Notes under the pieces: model-generated
Told to the model about the DNA's origin: nothing
Seen by the model: the letters and a program-made list of their open reading frames with translations, nothing else
Databases searched by the model: none
In this document: one piece after another, positions 37,255 to 46,862 of the stretch
How the letters are laid out: every line of letters starts with the position of its first letter
Numbering within the stretch: the first letter of the stretch is position 1
Made by a program: the position numbers and the translations under genes
NCBI RefSeq assembly: GCF_003967355.1
Contig: NZ_BIFH01000026.1
Coordinates: 1 to 64,000 of the forward strand
DNA from: Embleya hyalina
GTDB lineage: Bacteria > Actinomycetota > Actinomycetes > Streptomycetales > Streptomycetaceae
DNA: 64,000 bases
Direction of reading: 5' to 3'

Positions 37255-37288
37255 ACGGCTTCCCGCGTGCGCCCGCGCGGGAAGCCGT
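37255..37288. terminator. Bidirectional hairpin between the ligase and the GH63-like gene
   Basis: Perfect 13-bp arms (ACGGCTTCCCGCG at 37255-37267 and its complement at 37276-37288) enclose an 8-nt loop. It lies between two convergent stops (37205 and 37295) and should end both transcripts. Confidence 0.75.
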
Positions 37289-37294
37289 TCGGGC

Positions 37295-38908
37295 TCAGGT
37301 GCGGGCCAGGTCCACGAACAGGGCGCTGGACCAGCCGAAGCCGGAGGTGGCGCGGCCGGCTCGGGCGCCGGTGAGCGGGTTCCAGTACTCGTACAGGCCG
37401 CCGCCCTCGGCCACCATCCGCACCGTGCGCTCGGTCAACTCGTCGGCCACGTCCGGGTATCCGGATCGGCGCAGGCCCTCGATCAGCAGGTAGTTGACGT
37501 TGAGCCAGACCGGCCCGCGCCACATCGCGTCGGGGTCGAAGTCCGGGTCGTCGAACGCGACGGTGGGCACCGGGCGTTCGCCCCAGAAGCTCGCCGAGCG
37601 CAGGTCGGCGACCAGGCGGTCGGCGATGGCGCGCGGCAGTCGGCCGGTGAGCAGCGGCAGCAGTTCCAGCGGGGTGCGGGTGGCCACCGCGCGGCCCGCC
37701 GAGACGGTGCCGAAGCGCTCGCCGTCCCAGCGGCGGGCGATCAGCAACTCGGTGTGCGCGGCCGCGCGTTCGCGCCAGCCGGCGGCCTCCTCCACCCGGC
37801 CGAGCGCGTCGGCGATGTCGCCGAGGACGTCGAACTGGAGCGCCAGGTAGGAGTTCAGGTCCGGCGGTTCGGCGCGCGGGCCGTAGTCCCAGACGGGGCT
37901 GTCGTCCAGGCCGCTGGAGTACGGGTGCAGGTATTCGGCCAGGCCGTCCCCGTCGGGGTCGGAGTGGGTGAGCCACCACTGCTGCGAGCGCACGATCGGC
38001 TCGTAGACCTCGGCCAGGAAGTCGAGGTCGGGGGCGGCCCGGTGGATCTTCCACACCGCCCACGCGGTCAGCGGCGGCTTGGTCACCGGGACCACCTCGC
38101 CGGTCGACGCGGCGGCGGCCTCCTCCTCCCCCAGGGCGCTGCCGACGTGCTCGGCCAGTCGGGCCCGGTCGGAGCGGGGCAGGTCGGTGGTCTCGGCCAG
38201 CACCCCCTCGTCGTGCACGACGTCGGGGATCAGCCCGTCGGGGCGCTGGTGGGCGAGCAGGATCCGGATCTGGTCCCGGGCCAGTTCGGCATCGCCGTGG
38301 CGCAGCGCGATGGCGTGGAAGTACGCGTCCCAGTTCCACACCCCGACGTAGCCGAAGCGGGACGGGACCAGGCCCTCGCGACCGCCCGCGTATCGGATCG
38401 GCAGCAGGTTGATCCCGAGTGTCCACCAGGCGAGCGCGGCCCGCTCGCGCAGGTCGGCGCGCACGGCGGGCATGCGCTCGAACCAGGTCGTCCAGCGGGC
38501 GCGGGCCGCGCCCGGGACGGTCGGCGCGTCGGGCGCGTCCTTGCCGACCAGCACCAGTCGGCCGTCGATCGCGGCGCCGTGCGCGATGCCGTCCGCGTCG
38601 AGCCATTCGGCCCGGGCGCCGGTGCCGGTGAGCACGAGGGTGTCCGCGTCGGCGAAGGCCAGGTGCACCCCGCCCGCGAAGGCGATCCGGTCCGGGCGCG
38701 CGGCCCGGATCGGCAGCGCCGCGCCGTCGGCCGCGCGGATCCGCAGCGCGGTGAGCACGCTCGTGTCGGCCGGCCGCGTCTCGTACTCGGACCGGGCGAT
38801 CCACAGGTCGCCGTCGTCCGCGGCGAGCACGAGCAGTCGCGATCCCCGGTCGGTGAACGGGCGTTCGCGCAGGTCCAGCGCCACCAGGTCGAGTAGGGGC
38901 GTGGGCAT
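37295..38908 (-). CDS. GH63-like glycoside hydrolase (glucosylglycerate-hydrolase-like)
   Basis: A 537-residue cytosolic protein. The C-terminal two thirds form an (alpha/alpha)6 barrel with FGYVGVWNWDAYFHAIALRHGD, a pattern of the GH63/glucosylglycerate-hydrolase group in which the Asp of the WNWD segment is the probable general acid. Further core segments are RGPVWLNVNYLLIEGLRR and LYEYWNPLTGA. It has no signal peptide, so it should act on an imported glycoside. It is the last gene of the operon; its ATG lies 1 bp from the stop of the ABC permease. Confidence 0.82.
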   Translation of the reverse strand: MPTPLLDLVALDLRERPFTDRGSRLLVLAADDGDLWIARSEYETRPADTSVLTALRIRAADGAALPIRAARPDRIAFAGGVHLAFADADTLVLTGTGARAEWLDADGIAHGAAIDGRLVLVGKDAPDAPTVPGAARARWTTWFERMPAVRADLRERAALAWWTLGINLLPIRYAGGREGLVPSRFGYVGVWNWDAYFHAIALRHGDAELARDQIRILLAHQRPDGLIPDVVHDEGVLAETTDLPRSDRARLAEHVGSALGEEEAAAASTGEVVPVTKPPLTAWAVWKIHRAAPDLDFLAEVYEPIVRSQQWWLTHSDPDGDGLAEYLHPYSSGLDDSPVWDYGPRAEPPDLNSYLALQFDVLGDIADALGRVEEAAGWRERAAAHTELLIARRWDGERFGTVSAGRAVATRTPLELLPLLTGRLPRAIADRLVADLRSASFWGERPVPTVAFDDPDFDPDAMWRGPVWLNVNYLLIEGLRRSGYPDVADELTERTVRMVAEGGGLYEYWNPLTGARAGRATSGFGWSSALFVDLART

Positions 38909-38909
38909 G

Positions 38910-39749
38910 TCAGCGTCCTCCCATGCCGGATGCCGCCATGCTGTTGATGATCTTCCGCTGACCGATCACGAACGCGATCAGCATCGGCACCACGGAGATC
39001 GTCGACGCGGCGAGCAGCATGCCGTAGTCCAGTCCGCCGTGCTGGCCCTTGAACGAGGCGAGCAACATCGGAACGGTGAATTTGTCCTCGGAGTTCAGGA
39101 AGATCAGCGGGTAGATGAAGCTGTTCCAGCTGCCCAGGAAGACGATGATGCCCAGGGCCGCCATGCCCGGCTTGATGTTGGGCAGCACGATCCGGGTGAA
39201 GATCGTCCACCGGTTGGCGCCGTCGAGCCGGGCGGCCTCCTCCAGTTCGATCGGCACCGCGCGGACGAACTGGCGCATCATGAACACCGCGAACGGGTTG
39301 GCGATGGCGGGCAGGATCAGCGCCAGGTGGGTGTCGATCCAGCCGAAGTGCGACAACATCACGTACAGCGGCACCAGGGTGACCTGGGTGGGCACCATCT
39401 GGGTGAGCAGGAAGACCACGAACAGCGAACGCGAGAACGGGAAGTCGATCCGGCTGAACGCGTAGGCGGCCATCGAGGCGGTGAGCAGCGTGACCACGAC
39501 GGTGATCGCGGCGATGTAGAAGCTGTTCCAATAGGCGCGCCCGAACGGCATCGCGTCCAGGGCGTCGGGGAAGTTGCTCGCCCGCCAGGGATCCGGGATC
39601 CAGGACAGCGGATCCTGGATCATCTGCCCCTCGCCCTTGAACGCGGTGAGCAACATCCAGATGAACGGGAACACCATCAGCAGCCCGCCCACGACGAGCA
39701 GGGTGTGCAATGCGACGGTGCCGATACGACGGCGGATGGCCGTGACCAT
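38910..39749 (-). CDS. Sugar ABC transporter permease, MalG type
   Basis: A 279-residue permease with six hydrophobic helices. The EAA loop is EEAARLDGANRWTIFTRIVLPNIKPG. Start: the ATG with GGAGG 6 nt upstream (the GTG just before it is an alternative). It pairs with the permease at 39765 and the binding protein at 40740. No ATPase gene is in the operon; in Streptomyces one shared MsiK ATPase commonly serves such transporters. Confidence 0.94.
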   Translation of the reverse strand: MVTAIRRRIGTVALHTLLVVGGLLMVFPFIWMLLTAFKGEGQMIQDPLSWIPDPWRASNFPDALDAMPFGRAYWNSFYIAAITVVVTLLTASMAAYAFSRIDFPFSRSLFVVFLLTQMVPTQVTLVPLYVMLSHFGWIDTHLALILPAIANPFAVFMMRQFVRAVPIELEEAARLDGANRWTIFTRIVLPNIKPGMAALGIIVFLGSWNSFIYPLIFLNSEDKFTVPMLLASFKGQHGGLDYGMLLAASTISVVPMLIAFVIGQRKIINSMAASGMGGR

Positions 39750-39764
39750 CACGACCCTCCTCTC

Positions 39765-40727
39765 CTACGACTCGTAGTGGACGAAGCGCTTCTGCGCGCG
39801 GAACTGGACGAGGGTCACCACGATCGTCATCAGCGTCAGGAGCAGGGCGGCGGCGCTGCTGGCGCCGAACTCGAACTTCTTGAAGCCCAGGTCGTAGACC
39901 TGGTACACGATCGTGCGCGCGCCCTCGTTGTGGTCGGGGTCGACGAGCACGTAGATCTGGTCGAACGCCTGGAACGAGCTGATCACCGCGACCACGAAGG
40001 AGAAGAAGATGGTCGGCGAGAGCAGCGGCAGCGTCACGTGTCGGAAGATGCGCAGCGGGCCCGCGCCGTCGATCCGGGCCACCTCGGTCAGGTGTGCCGG
40101 GATGGACTGGAGGCCGGCCAGGAAGATCACCACGTTCAGCCCGAGCGAGGACCAGATGGTCACCGCCGCGATCGCGACCATCACCCAGTCGGGGTCGTTG
40201 AGCCAGTCGGGCAGGGTGATGCCGAACCAGTCGTGCACGGTGTTGTTGAGCATGCCCAGGTCGCCGCTGGCGAGGAGCATCTGCCAGATCACCGCGACCG
40301 CCACCGAACTGGTGACCACGGGCAGGAAGTAGACCACCCGGTAGAAGGTCTTGCCGCGCACGTTGTTCAGCGCCATGGCGATCAACAGCGCCAGGGCCAG
40401 GCCGACGGGCACCGTGATCAGGCCCAGGGTCAGCGTGTTCAGGACCGCGTCGCGGAAGGTGGGGTCGGACAGCTGGGTCTGGAAGTTGTCGAAGCCGACC
40501 CAGGACTTCTCGCCCAGGCCGTCCCACTTCATGAACGCCAGCACGACCGCGAAGCCGAGCGGGATCAGGGTGAACAGCAGCAGGAAGGCCAGTTGCGGCC
40601 CGAGGAAGAGGGCTGCCCACCACCGTTCCCGGCGCCGCCGGCCCCGAAGGGACCGGCGGCGCTCGGAGGTTTCCTCGGTGGTCGGGCGCCGTGTGTCGGT
40701 GGTGCGGCTGAGCGTGGACGTGGTCAC
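39765..40727 (-). CDS. Sugar ABC transporter permease, MalF type
   Basis: A 320-residue permease. A charged, Arg-rich cytoplasmic head of about 40 residues precedes six helices. The EAA loop is EVARIDGAGPLRIFRHVTLPLLSP. It starts at GTG and lies 12 bp after the binding-protein gene. It forms the membrane channel together with the MalG-type permease. Confidence 0.94.
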   Translation of the reverse strand: MTTSTLSRTTDTRRPTTEETSERRRSLRGRRRRERWWAALFLGPQLAFLLLFTLIPLGFAVVLAFMKWDGLGEKSWVGFDNFQTQLSDPTFRDAVLNTLTLGLITVPVGLALALLIAMALNNVRGKTFYRVVYFLPVVTSSVAVAVIWQMLLASGDLGMLNNTVHDWFGITLPDWLNDPDWVMVAIAAVTIWSSLGLNVVIFLAGLQSIPAHLTEVARIDGAGPLRIFRHVTLPLLSPTIFFSFVVAVISSFQAFDQIYVLVDPDHNEGARTIVYQVYDLGFKKFEFGASSAAALLLTLMTIVVTLVQFRAQKRFVHYES

Positions 40728-40739
40728 GGCGGCCCCCGG

Positions 40740-42026
40740 TCAGTGCAGTTTGGCGGAGACGAGCGAGCCGAGTTCGTTCATCGCCTGGTCGAAGCCGATC
40801 TTGCCGGTCCACAACTTCAGCAGGTGCTCGTTGATGTCGGCGGTCAGCGCGGGCACGCCGGCCTCCTCCGGGTAGTTGGCGAAGCCGCCGTCGCGGGTGT
40901 CGATGAAGGTCTGCGCGTGCGCGGGGTAGCCCTCCATCACCACGCTGTCCGCGCCCTTGACCGAGGGCACCGCGTTGCCGCCGCCCTTCAGGCGCAGCAG
41001 CTGGCCGTCCTTGGAGACGAACTCGGACATGAACGTCCAGGCGGCCTGCGCCTTCTTGGTGTCCTTGTTCATCGCGAGGAAGGACGTGCCCACCGTCTGC
41101 GGCATCAGCACGCCGGTCTGCGACGGGAAGGGCACGATGTCGTAGTTGTCCTGCTGCCCCTTCTTGACCGTGTCGATCATCCACCGGCCGCCCGCGGCGA
41201 AGCCCACCTTGTGCTTGATGAACTGCACGTCGGAGCCGTTGCCCTCGGGCAGGAGGTCGGCGACCAGGAACGTCTTGTCCTGGTAGCCGTCGGCCAGCGT
41301 CTTCAATGCCTCACGCGACTTGGGGTCGGTGTTGCCGACGAACTTGCCGCCGTCGTACACCTTGCCGCCGAAGCCGTTGATCATGCTGTAGGTCGAGCCG
41401 TACCAGTTGTAGAAGACCGAGCCGGCCTTGTCGGCGGCCTTGAGCTTGCGGTTCATCTCCAGGAACGTGGCCATCGTCCACTTGCCCTGGGCGTTCAGCG
41501 CGGCCGGGTCGTCGGTGATCCCGGCGTCCTTGAGCGTCTGCTTGTCGTACCAGAGCACCTCGGGGTTGGCATCGTTCGGGATGCCGTAGATCTGCCCGTC
41601 CTTCTTGGCGCCGCCGTACAGGCCGTCGAAGAAGTCCTCGGGCTTGGCCTTGCTGTCGGGGGCGGCCATCTTGTCGTTGAGCGGGGCGAGCACCCCGGCG
41701 GAGACGAATTTCCCGGCGAAGTCGTCGCCTATGTAGAAGACGTCGGGCGCGGTCTTGGAGGAGAGCTGGGTGAGCAGCTTGGCGTGGTAGTCGCTGTAGG
41801 ACGGCACCGCCTGGAGCTTCAGGTTGATGTCGGGGTGCCGCTTGCCGAAGTCCTTCTCGAAGGCCTTGAAGCGGGCGAGCTCTTCCGGGTTGCCCCAGGT
41901 CGACCAGGTGACGGTGGTCTTGGAGCCGGAACCGGAACCGCTGCTGCCGCCACAACCGCTGGTGGCGACGAGCGCGGCGCCGGCGGCCAGCACGGCCACG
42001 GTCTTCGCGGTGCGGGAGATTGACAC
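40740..42026 (-). CDS. Extracellular sugar-binding lipoprotein of an ABC transporter
   Basis: A 428-residue solute-binding protein of the carbohydrate family 1. The leader ends in lipobox ATSGC with Cys25. The mature protein begins with a Gly/Ser linker and TVTWSTWGNPEELARFKAFEKDF, and continues through the usual two-domain pattern (APDVFYIGDDFAGKF, GIPNDANPEVLWYDK). The GTG is set by GGAGG 6 nt upstream; an in-frame longer start at 42086 has no such site. It binds an unknown sugar or glycoside. Confidence 0.94.
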   Translation of the reverse strand: MSISRTAKTVAVLAAGAALVATSGCGGSSGSGSGSKTTVTWSTWGNPEELARFKAFEKDFGKRHPDINLKLQAVPSYSDYHAKLLTQLSSKTAPDVFYIGDDFAGKFVSAGVLAPLNDKMAAPDSKAKPEDFFDGLYGGAKKDGQIYGIPNDANPEVLWYDKQTLKDAGITDDPAALNAQGKWTMATFLEMNRKLKAADKAGSVFYNWYGSTYSMINGFGGKVYDGGKFVGNTDPKSREALKTLADGYQDKTFLVADLLPEGNGSDVQFIKHKVGFAAGGRWMIDTVKKGQQDNYDIVPFPSQTGVLMPQTVGTSFLAMNKDTKKAQAAWTFMSEFVSKDGQLLRLKGGGNAVPSVKGADSVVMEGYPAHAQTFIDTRDGGFANYPEEAGVPALTADINEHLLKLWTGKIGFDQAMNELGSLVSAKLH

Positions 42027-42104
42027 GATGTACCTCCGGGGGGATGAGTGCGGGACGTGCACGTGCGGGGAAGGGGCCCGCCGCACTCGGCGGCGGGGCC
42101 CGGA

Positions 42105-42868
<764 letters not shown>

Positions 42869-42872
<4 letters not shown>

Positions 42873-43975
42873 CCGACGCTCTCCTCACTAGCAGGAACAA
42901 TTCGATAGGGGACACTCTCGCGATAGCCCGTGACCACCCGGACATAGCCCCCGAGTCGGGCGTCGGTGGCCGGGTCCCCGGTGTCGGCCAGGAGCGGCCG
43001 GCCGCCGAGCGCGGCGAGCTTCTCCCGGGTCGCGAGCACGGTCAGTTCGTGCACCCGGGCCAGCACCCGGGGGCTGATCTGCTGGTTGCCCCGGCCGAGT
43101 ACGAAGCCCTGGCCGCCGATCACCGACACCACCGCGGCCACCTCGTGCCCGTCCACCAGGTCGAGCAGGGCCCGCTCGCTCACGTCGATCCCGATCGGCA
43201 CGCCGTCGGCGACCACGTCCACCCCGAGCAGGGTGCCCTCGCTGCCCAGGGCCCGGCCCACCGCGCGTGTGGTGCTGCCGGGGCCCAGGATGTAGCGCAC
43301 GCCGGGGCGCATCCGGGCGACCACCTCGCGGGCGATGCCCTCGACCGTGGTCGGCGCCGCGGTGGTGGATCCGGTCTTGCGGCCGGAGAGCCGCACCCGG
43401 GCGGCCGGCACGGTGAGTGTGCCGTAGAGCCGGGGGCTGACCCGGCCCTCGCGGTAGGCCTGCTCGTCCAGGTCCACCACCTCGGCCTCGGTGGTCGACC
43501 CGGCGAACTCGGCGGCGGCCAGGCCCGCCGCCGCCGGACCGACCGCGAAGCAGCCGGAGTAGACCTTGACCCCGGCCGGGATGCCGAGCACGGGCACGCC
43601 CGGCCCGGCGTCGAGCACGTCCCGGGCGGTGCCGTCGCCGCCCGCGAACAGCAGCACGTCCACCGCCGCGAGCGCGCGGACCGCGGCCCGGGTGTCGCCG
43701 GCCGAGGACGGCTCGCCCGGGGCGAGGGCGGCGAGTTCGGGCTCGGCGCCGCCCGCCCGCGCGGCGGCCTCCCCCATCGCGCCCGGCACGGTGACCACCG
43801 TGGCGTCCGGGCGGGCGGCGAGCAGCGCGCGCACCGCGGCCGCCGCGCGCTCGCCCGCCCGGGCGGTGGCGCCGCGGGCCAGCGCCTCGCGCTGTACCTC
43901 GGTGCCGTCGCTGCCCTTGAGCCCGGCCGCGCCGCCGAGGCCGGCGACCGGGTTCACGATCAGGCCGATTCTCAC
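42869..43975 (-). CDS. AcoX-like ATP-NAD kinase family protein
   Basis: A 368-residue protein of the NAD-kinase fold. It starts MRIGLIVNPVAGLGG and carries the GGDGTARDVLDA nucleotide motif; the later LGPGSTTRAVGRAL and QGFVLGRGNQQISP match the AcoX group found in acetoin operons. AcoX function is not firmly known. Here it is coupled by 4-nt overlaps to the GcvPB-like gene (upstream) and the SDR (downstream). It may make or salvage NADP(H) for the pathway. It starts at GTG. Confidence 0.85.
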
Positions 43976-45528
43976 GACAGGTGCTTACGGACGTACGCCC
44001 GCCAGGTCGGCGCCCACTGCTCCGGGTCGTCCAGGCAGGTCGGGTCGATCTTGTGCACGGTCGAGTTGTACGGCGCGCCCTTGACGAACTCCGGGTCGGT
44101 ACGCGCCTCCTCGGCGACGTGCGCGAGGATCGCGGCGTACTCGTCCAGGTCCTCCTTGGAGTACGACTCGGTGGGCTCCAGGGTGAACGGCTCGGGCACC
44201 AGGTACGGGTGGTGGCTGGTCCAGTAGTGCACGCCGAAGTCGGCCGCGCGCACGCCGATGTCCTCCGAGTGCACGCCGGTCTCCTCGTACAGCTCCTCCC
44301 ACGAGTAGCGCACCTGCTCGAGCCGGCGCCTGCCCCACGGCGCGGACGCGCCGCGGATCTGCAGGATCTTGTGCTGGAGGTAGTTGTTGTTCAGCACCGC
44401 CGTCTCGGCGACCTGCCGCAGGCCCTCGGCACCCAGCGCCATGATCCACGCGTAGGCGCGCACCACGTTCTGGGTCACCCCCAGGTACGGCCGGACCTTG
44501 CCGATCGACTGCGGCCGGTCGGCGTCGAGGAAGTAGCGCTCGCCGTCGAACTCGACGGTGGGACCGGGCAGGAACGGCACCAGCTTCTCCGCCACACCGC
44601 TGGCGCCCGCGGCCGGCCCGCCGCACATGTGCGGGGTGGAGAAGGTCTTGTGCAGGTTGAAGTGGCACAGGTCGAACCCGGCCTCGGCGGCCCGGGTGAT
44701 GCCCAGGATGCCGTTCGCGTTGGCCTGGTCGTAGCAGGCCAACCCGCCCACGCCGTGCACGAGTTCGACGAACTCGGCGATCCGCGGGTTGTAGATCCCG
44801 GTGTCCTCCGGGTTGGTGATCATCAGCGCCGCGGTGCGCGGGCCGACCGCCGCGCGCAGTGCCTCGATGTCCGGGTGGCCCTCGGCGTCCGGCATCAGGG
44901 TGATCACCTCGTACCCGGCGAGCTTGGCGCAGGCCGCGTTCGAGGGGTGCGAGAACATCGTGGTGATCACCTGGTCGCGCTGCTCGCCCTCGCCCCGGGA
45001 GGCGTGGTAGGCGCGGATCATCGCGATGTTGGTGTAGATGGCCGCCGAACCGGAGTTGGGCTGGAGGCTGACCCGGTGCAGACCGGAGATCTCCGCGAGC
45101 ATGCGCTCCATGCGCCAGTAGATCTCCAGCACGCCCTGCACGCTGTCCTCGGGCTGGGCCGGGTGCAGTTCGGCGATCCGCGTGTCGCTGACGAAGCGGT
45201 CGTTGACCTTGGGGCTGTACTTCATCGTGCAGGTGCCCTGGCCGACGGCGATGTTGACGTCGACGCCCAGCGTCTCCTGGGACAGCCGTACGTAGTGGCG
45301 CAGCACGTGCAGCTGGGACATCTCCGGCAGCGCGGGCGGTGCCTGGCGGCGCACCGCGGCCGGCAGCTCGACGGCGGGCACGCCCGCCTCGGGCACCCCG
45401 ATGCCGCGCCGGCCGGGGCTGGACAGCTCGAAGATGATCGGCTCGTCCCAGCGCGCCTGGTGGAACCGGCGCAGCGGCGGCTTGGCCTCGATCGGCAACT
45501 TCGCGAAGGACTCCACGGTCGCACTCAT
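43972..45528 (-). CDS. GcvPB-like PLP-dependent decarboxylase subunit, divergent
   Basis: A 518-residue homologue of glycine dehydrogenase subunit 2. The PLP lysine is Lys294 in NLHKTFSTPH, and GTCTMKYSPK (about 98-107) matches the family. Two active-site regions are unlike canonical proteins: after the lysine it reads PHMCGGPAAG rather than the standard PHGGGGPG(A/M)G, and near residue 430 GVHYWTSHHPYLVPEP replaces the usual HPPT-YFPL type segment. It needs the GcvPA-like partner encoded just upstream; the start and stop overlap by 1 nt. No gcvH or gcvT gene is in the operon. Glycine may not be the substrate. Confidence 0.88.
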   Translation of the reverse strand: MSATVESFAKLPIEAKPPLRRFHQARWDEPIIFELSSPGRRGIGVPEAGVPAVELPAAVRRQAPPALPEMSQLHVLRHYVRLSQETLGVDVNIAVGQGTCTMKYSPKVNDRFVSDTRIAELHPAQPEDSVQGVLEIYWRMERMLAEISGLHRVSLQPNSGSAAIYTNIAMIRAYHASRGEGEQRDQVITTMFSHPSNAACAKLAGYEVITLMPDAEGHPDIEALRAAVGPRTAALMITNPEDTGIYNPRIAEFVELVHGVGGLACYDQANANGILGITRAAEAGFDLCHFNLHKTFSTPHMCGGPAAGASGVAEKLVPFLPGPTVEFDGERYFLDADRPQSIGKVRPYLGVTQNVVRAYAWIMALGAEGLRQVAETAVLNNNYLQHKILQIRGASAPWGRRRLEQVRYSWEELYEETGVHSEDIGVRAADFGVHYWTSHHPYLVPEPFTLEPTESYSKEDLDEYAAILAHVAEEARTDPEFVKGAPYNSTVHKIDPTCLDDPEQWAPTWRAYVRKHLS

Positions 45529-46862
45529 CAGCCCCGCACCTCTCGTACCGCTCGCACCAGCGTGTCGATGTCGTCCTTGGAGTGCCGCTCGGTCACGCAG
45601 ACCAGCAGCGTGCCGGCGTCCAGGCGCACACCGGCGAAGATGTCGTGCGCGCGCAGCGCGGTGAGCAGCGCGTCGGCGTCGCCCACCTCGACGGCGAACT
45701 CGCGGAAGTGCACACCCTCGGGGTGCAGCACCCGCACGCCGGGTACGGCGCCGAGTTCGTCCATCGCGTAGCGGGTCCGGGCCAGGACGGTCTCGCCCAG
45801 TTCGCGCATGCCCTCCGGGCCCATCAGGGCCAGGTAGACGCCGGCGGTGATGCCCCACAGGGAGGCGGCGGTGCCGACCCATTCCTTGCCCTCCTCGCGC
45901 AGCGCGAAGGAGGTGCGGTCGTAGAAGACGTCGCCGAAGCCGTATTCGCCGGGTACCGCGGTGGGCGCGATGCCGAACAGGCGGGAGGGGAACTCGGCGA
46001 CCAGGCGCGGTTCGTCCCGGGTGGCGATGTAGCCGGCGTGGCCGCCGCCGTAGCTCTGGTGCATGCCGAGCGACTGGATGTCGCCGCAGACGATGTCCGC
46101 GCCGAGCGTGGCGGGCGGGGCGAGCACGCCGAGCGCGATCGGGTCGGCGCTCACCACGAGCAACGCACCCCGGGCGTGCGCGAGTTCGGCGATCTCGGCC
46201 ATCCGGGTCTCGACCACGCCGTACGCGTTGGGGTATTCCAGGTAGACCGCGGCGACGGTGTCGTCGACGGTGAACGCGGCGGCCTCGCCGGTCTCGGTGA
46301 CCGGGATCATGGTGATCTCGATGTCGGGCGCGAGAAAGTCGTGCAGCTTGCTCAACTTGTCCGCGCCGATCGCGGCGGTGACCAGGACGGTGCGGCGACC
46401 GGTGTAGCGGGCGGCCATGCGCAGTGCGGTGCCCGACGCCTGGAAGCCGTCGTAGGTGGGGACGTTGACGACGTCCATTTCCAGGAGTTCGGCCATCATG
46501 CTGACGTACTCGAAGATCGCCTGGAAGCGGCCGTGGTCCTCGTACGGCTCGCCCGCGTAGGCGGTGAGGAATTCGCCGCGCGAGTTGACCTCGTCGCACA
46601 CGGCGGGCACGTGGTGCGGGTAGCAGCCGCCGCCCAGGAAGCTCAGCGCCTCGGTGGTGTCGGTGTTGCGTCCCAGCAACGCGCCCATGTGCCGGACCAG
46701 TTCGTGTTCCGAGGTGATCGGCGCGGGCAGGTCGAGCGGGCGGTTCAGGCGCAACGCGGCGGGGATGTCGGCGTAGAAGTCCTCGACGGACTCGACCCCG
46801 ATGGCGGCCAGCATCTCGGCCCGTACGGCCGGCTCGGCATTGGGAATATAGGGGTGGGTCAC
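45528..46862 (-). CDS. GcvPA-like subunit, divergent
   Basis: A 444-residue homologue of glycine dehydrogenase subunit 1, with FLGGGCYPHHVPAV near residue 76 and the partner-subunit fold throughout. Where canonical P-proteins carry TAYTPYQPE(V/I)SQG, this one has TAYAGEPYEDHG (about 100-111). The change is in a segment that shapes the glycine-binding site in known P-proteins. The start overlaps the GH42 stop by 4 nt, and its stop overlaps the GcvPB-like start by 1 nt, so the two subunits should be made in equal amounts. Confidence 0.88.
   Translation of the reverse strand: MTHPYIPNAEPAVRAEMLAAIGVESVEDFYADIPAALRLNRPLDLPAPITSEHELVRHMGALLGRNTDTTEALSFLGGGCYPHHVPAVCDEVNSRGEFLTAYAGEPYEDHGRFQAIFEYVSMMAELLEMDVVNVPTYDGFQASGTALRMAARYTGRRTVLVTAAIGADKLSKLHDFLAPDIEITMIPVTETGEAAAFTVDDTVAAVYLEYPNAYGVVETRMAEIAELAHARGALLVVSADPIALGVLAPPATLGADIVCGDIQSLGMHQSYGGGHAGYIATRDEPRLVAEFPSRLFGIAPTAVPGEYGFGDVFYDRTSFALREEGKEWVGTAASLWGITAGVYLALMGPEGMRELGETVLARTRYAMDELGAVPGVRVLHPEGVHFREFAVEVGDADALLTALRAHDIFAGVRLDAGTLLVCVTERHSKDDIDTLVRAVREVRG

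Noticed and set aside
43972-46862. A plain glycine cleavage system annotation.
   Set aside because: No T- or H-protein genes are present and several hallmark segments differ, so the canonical name was not used as a firm call.
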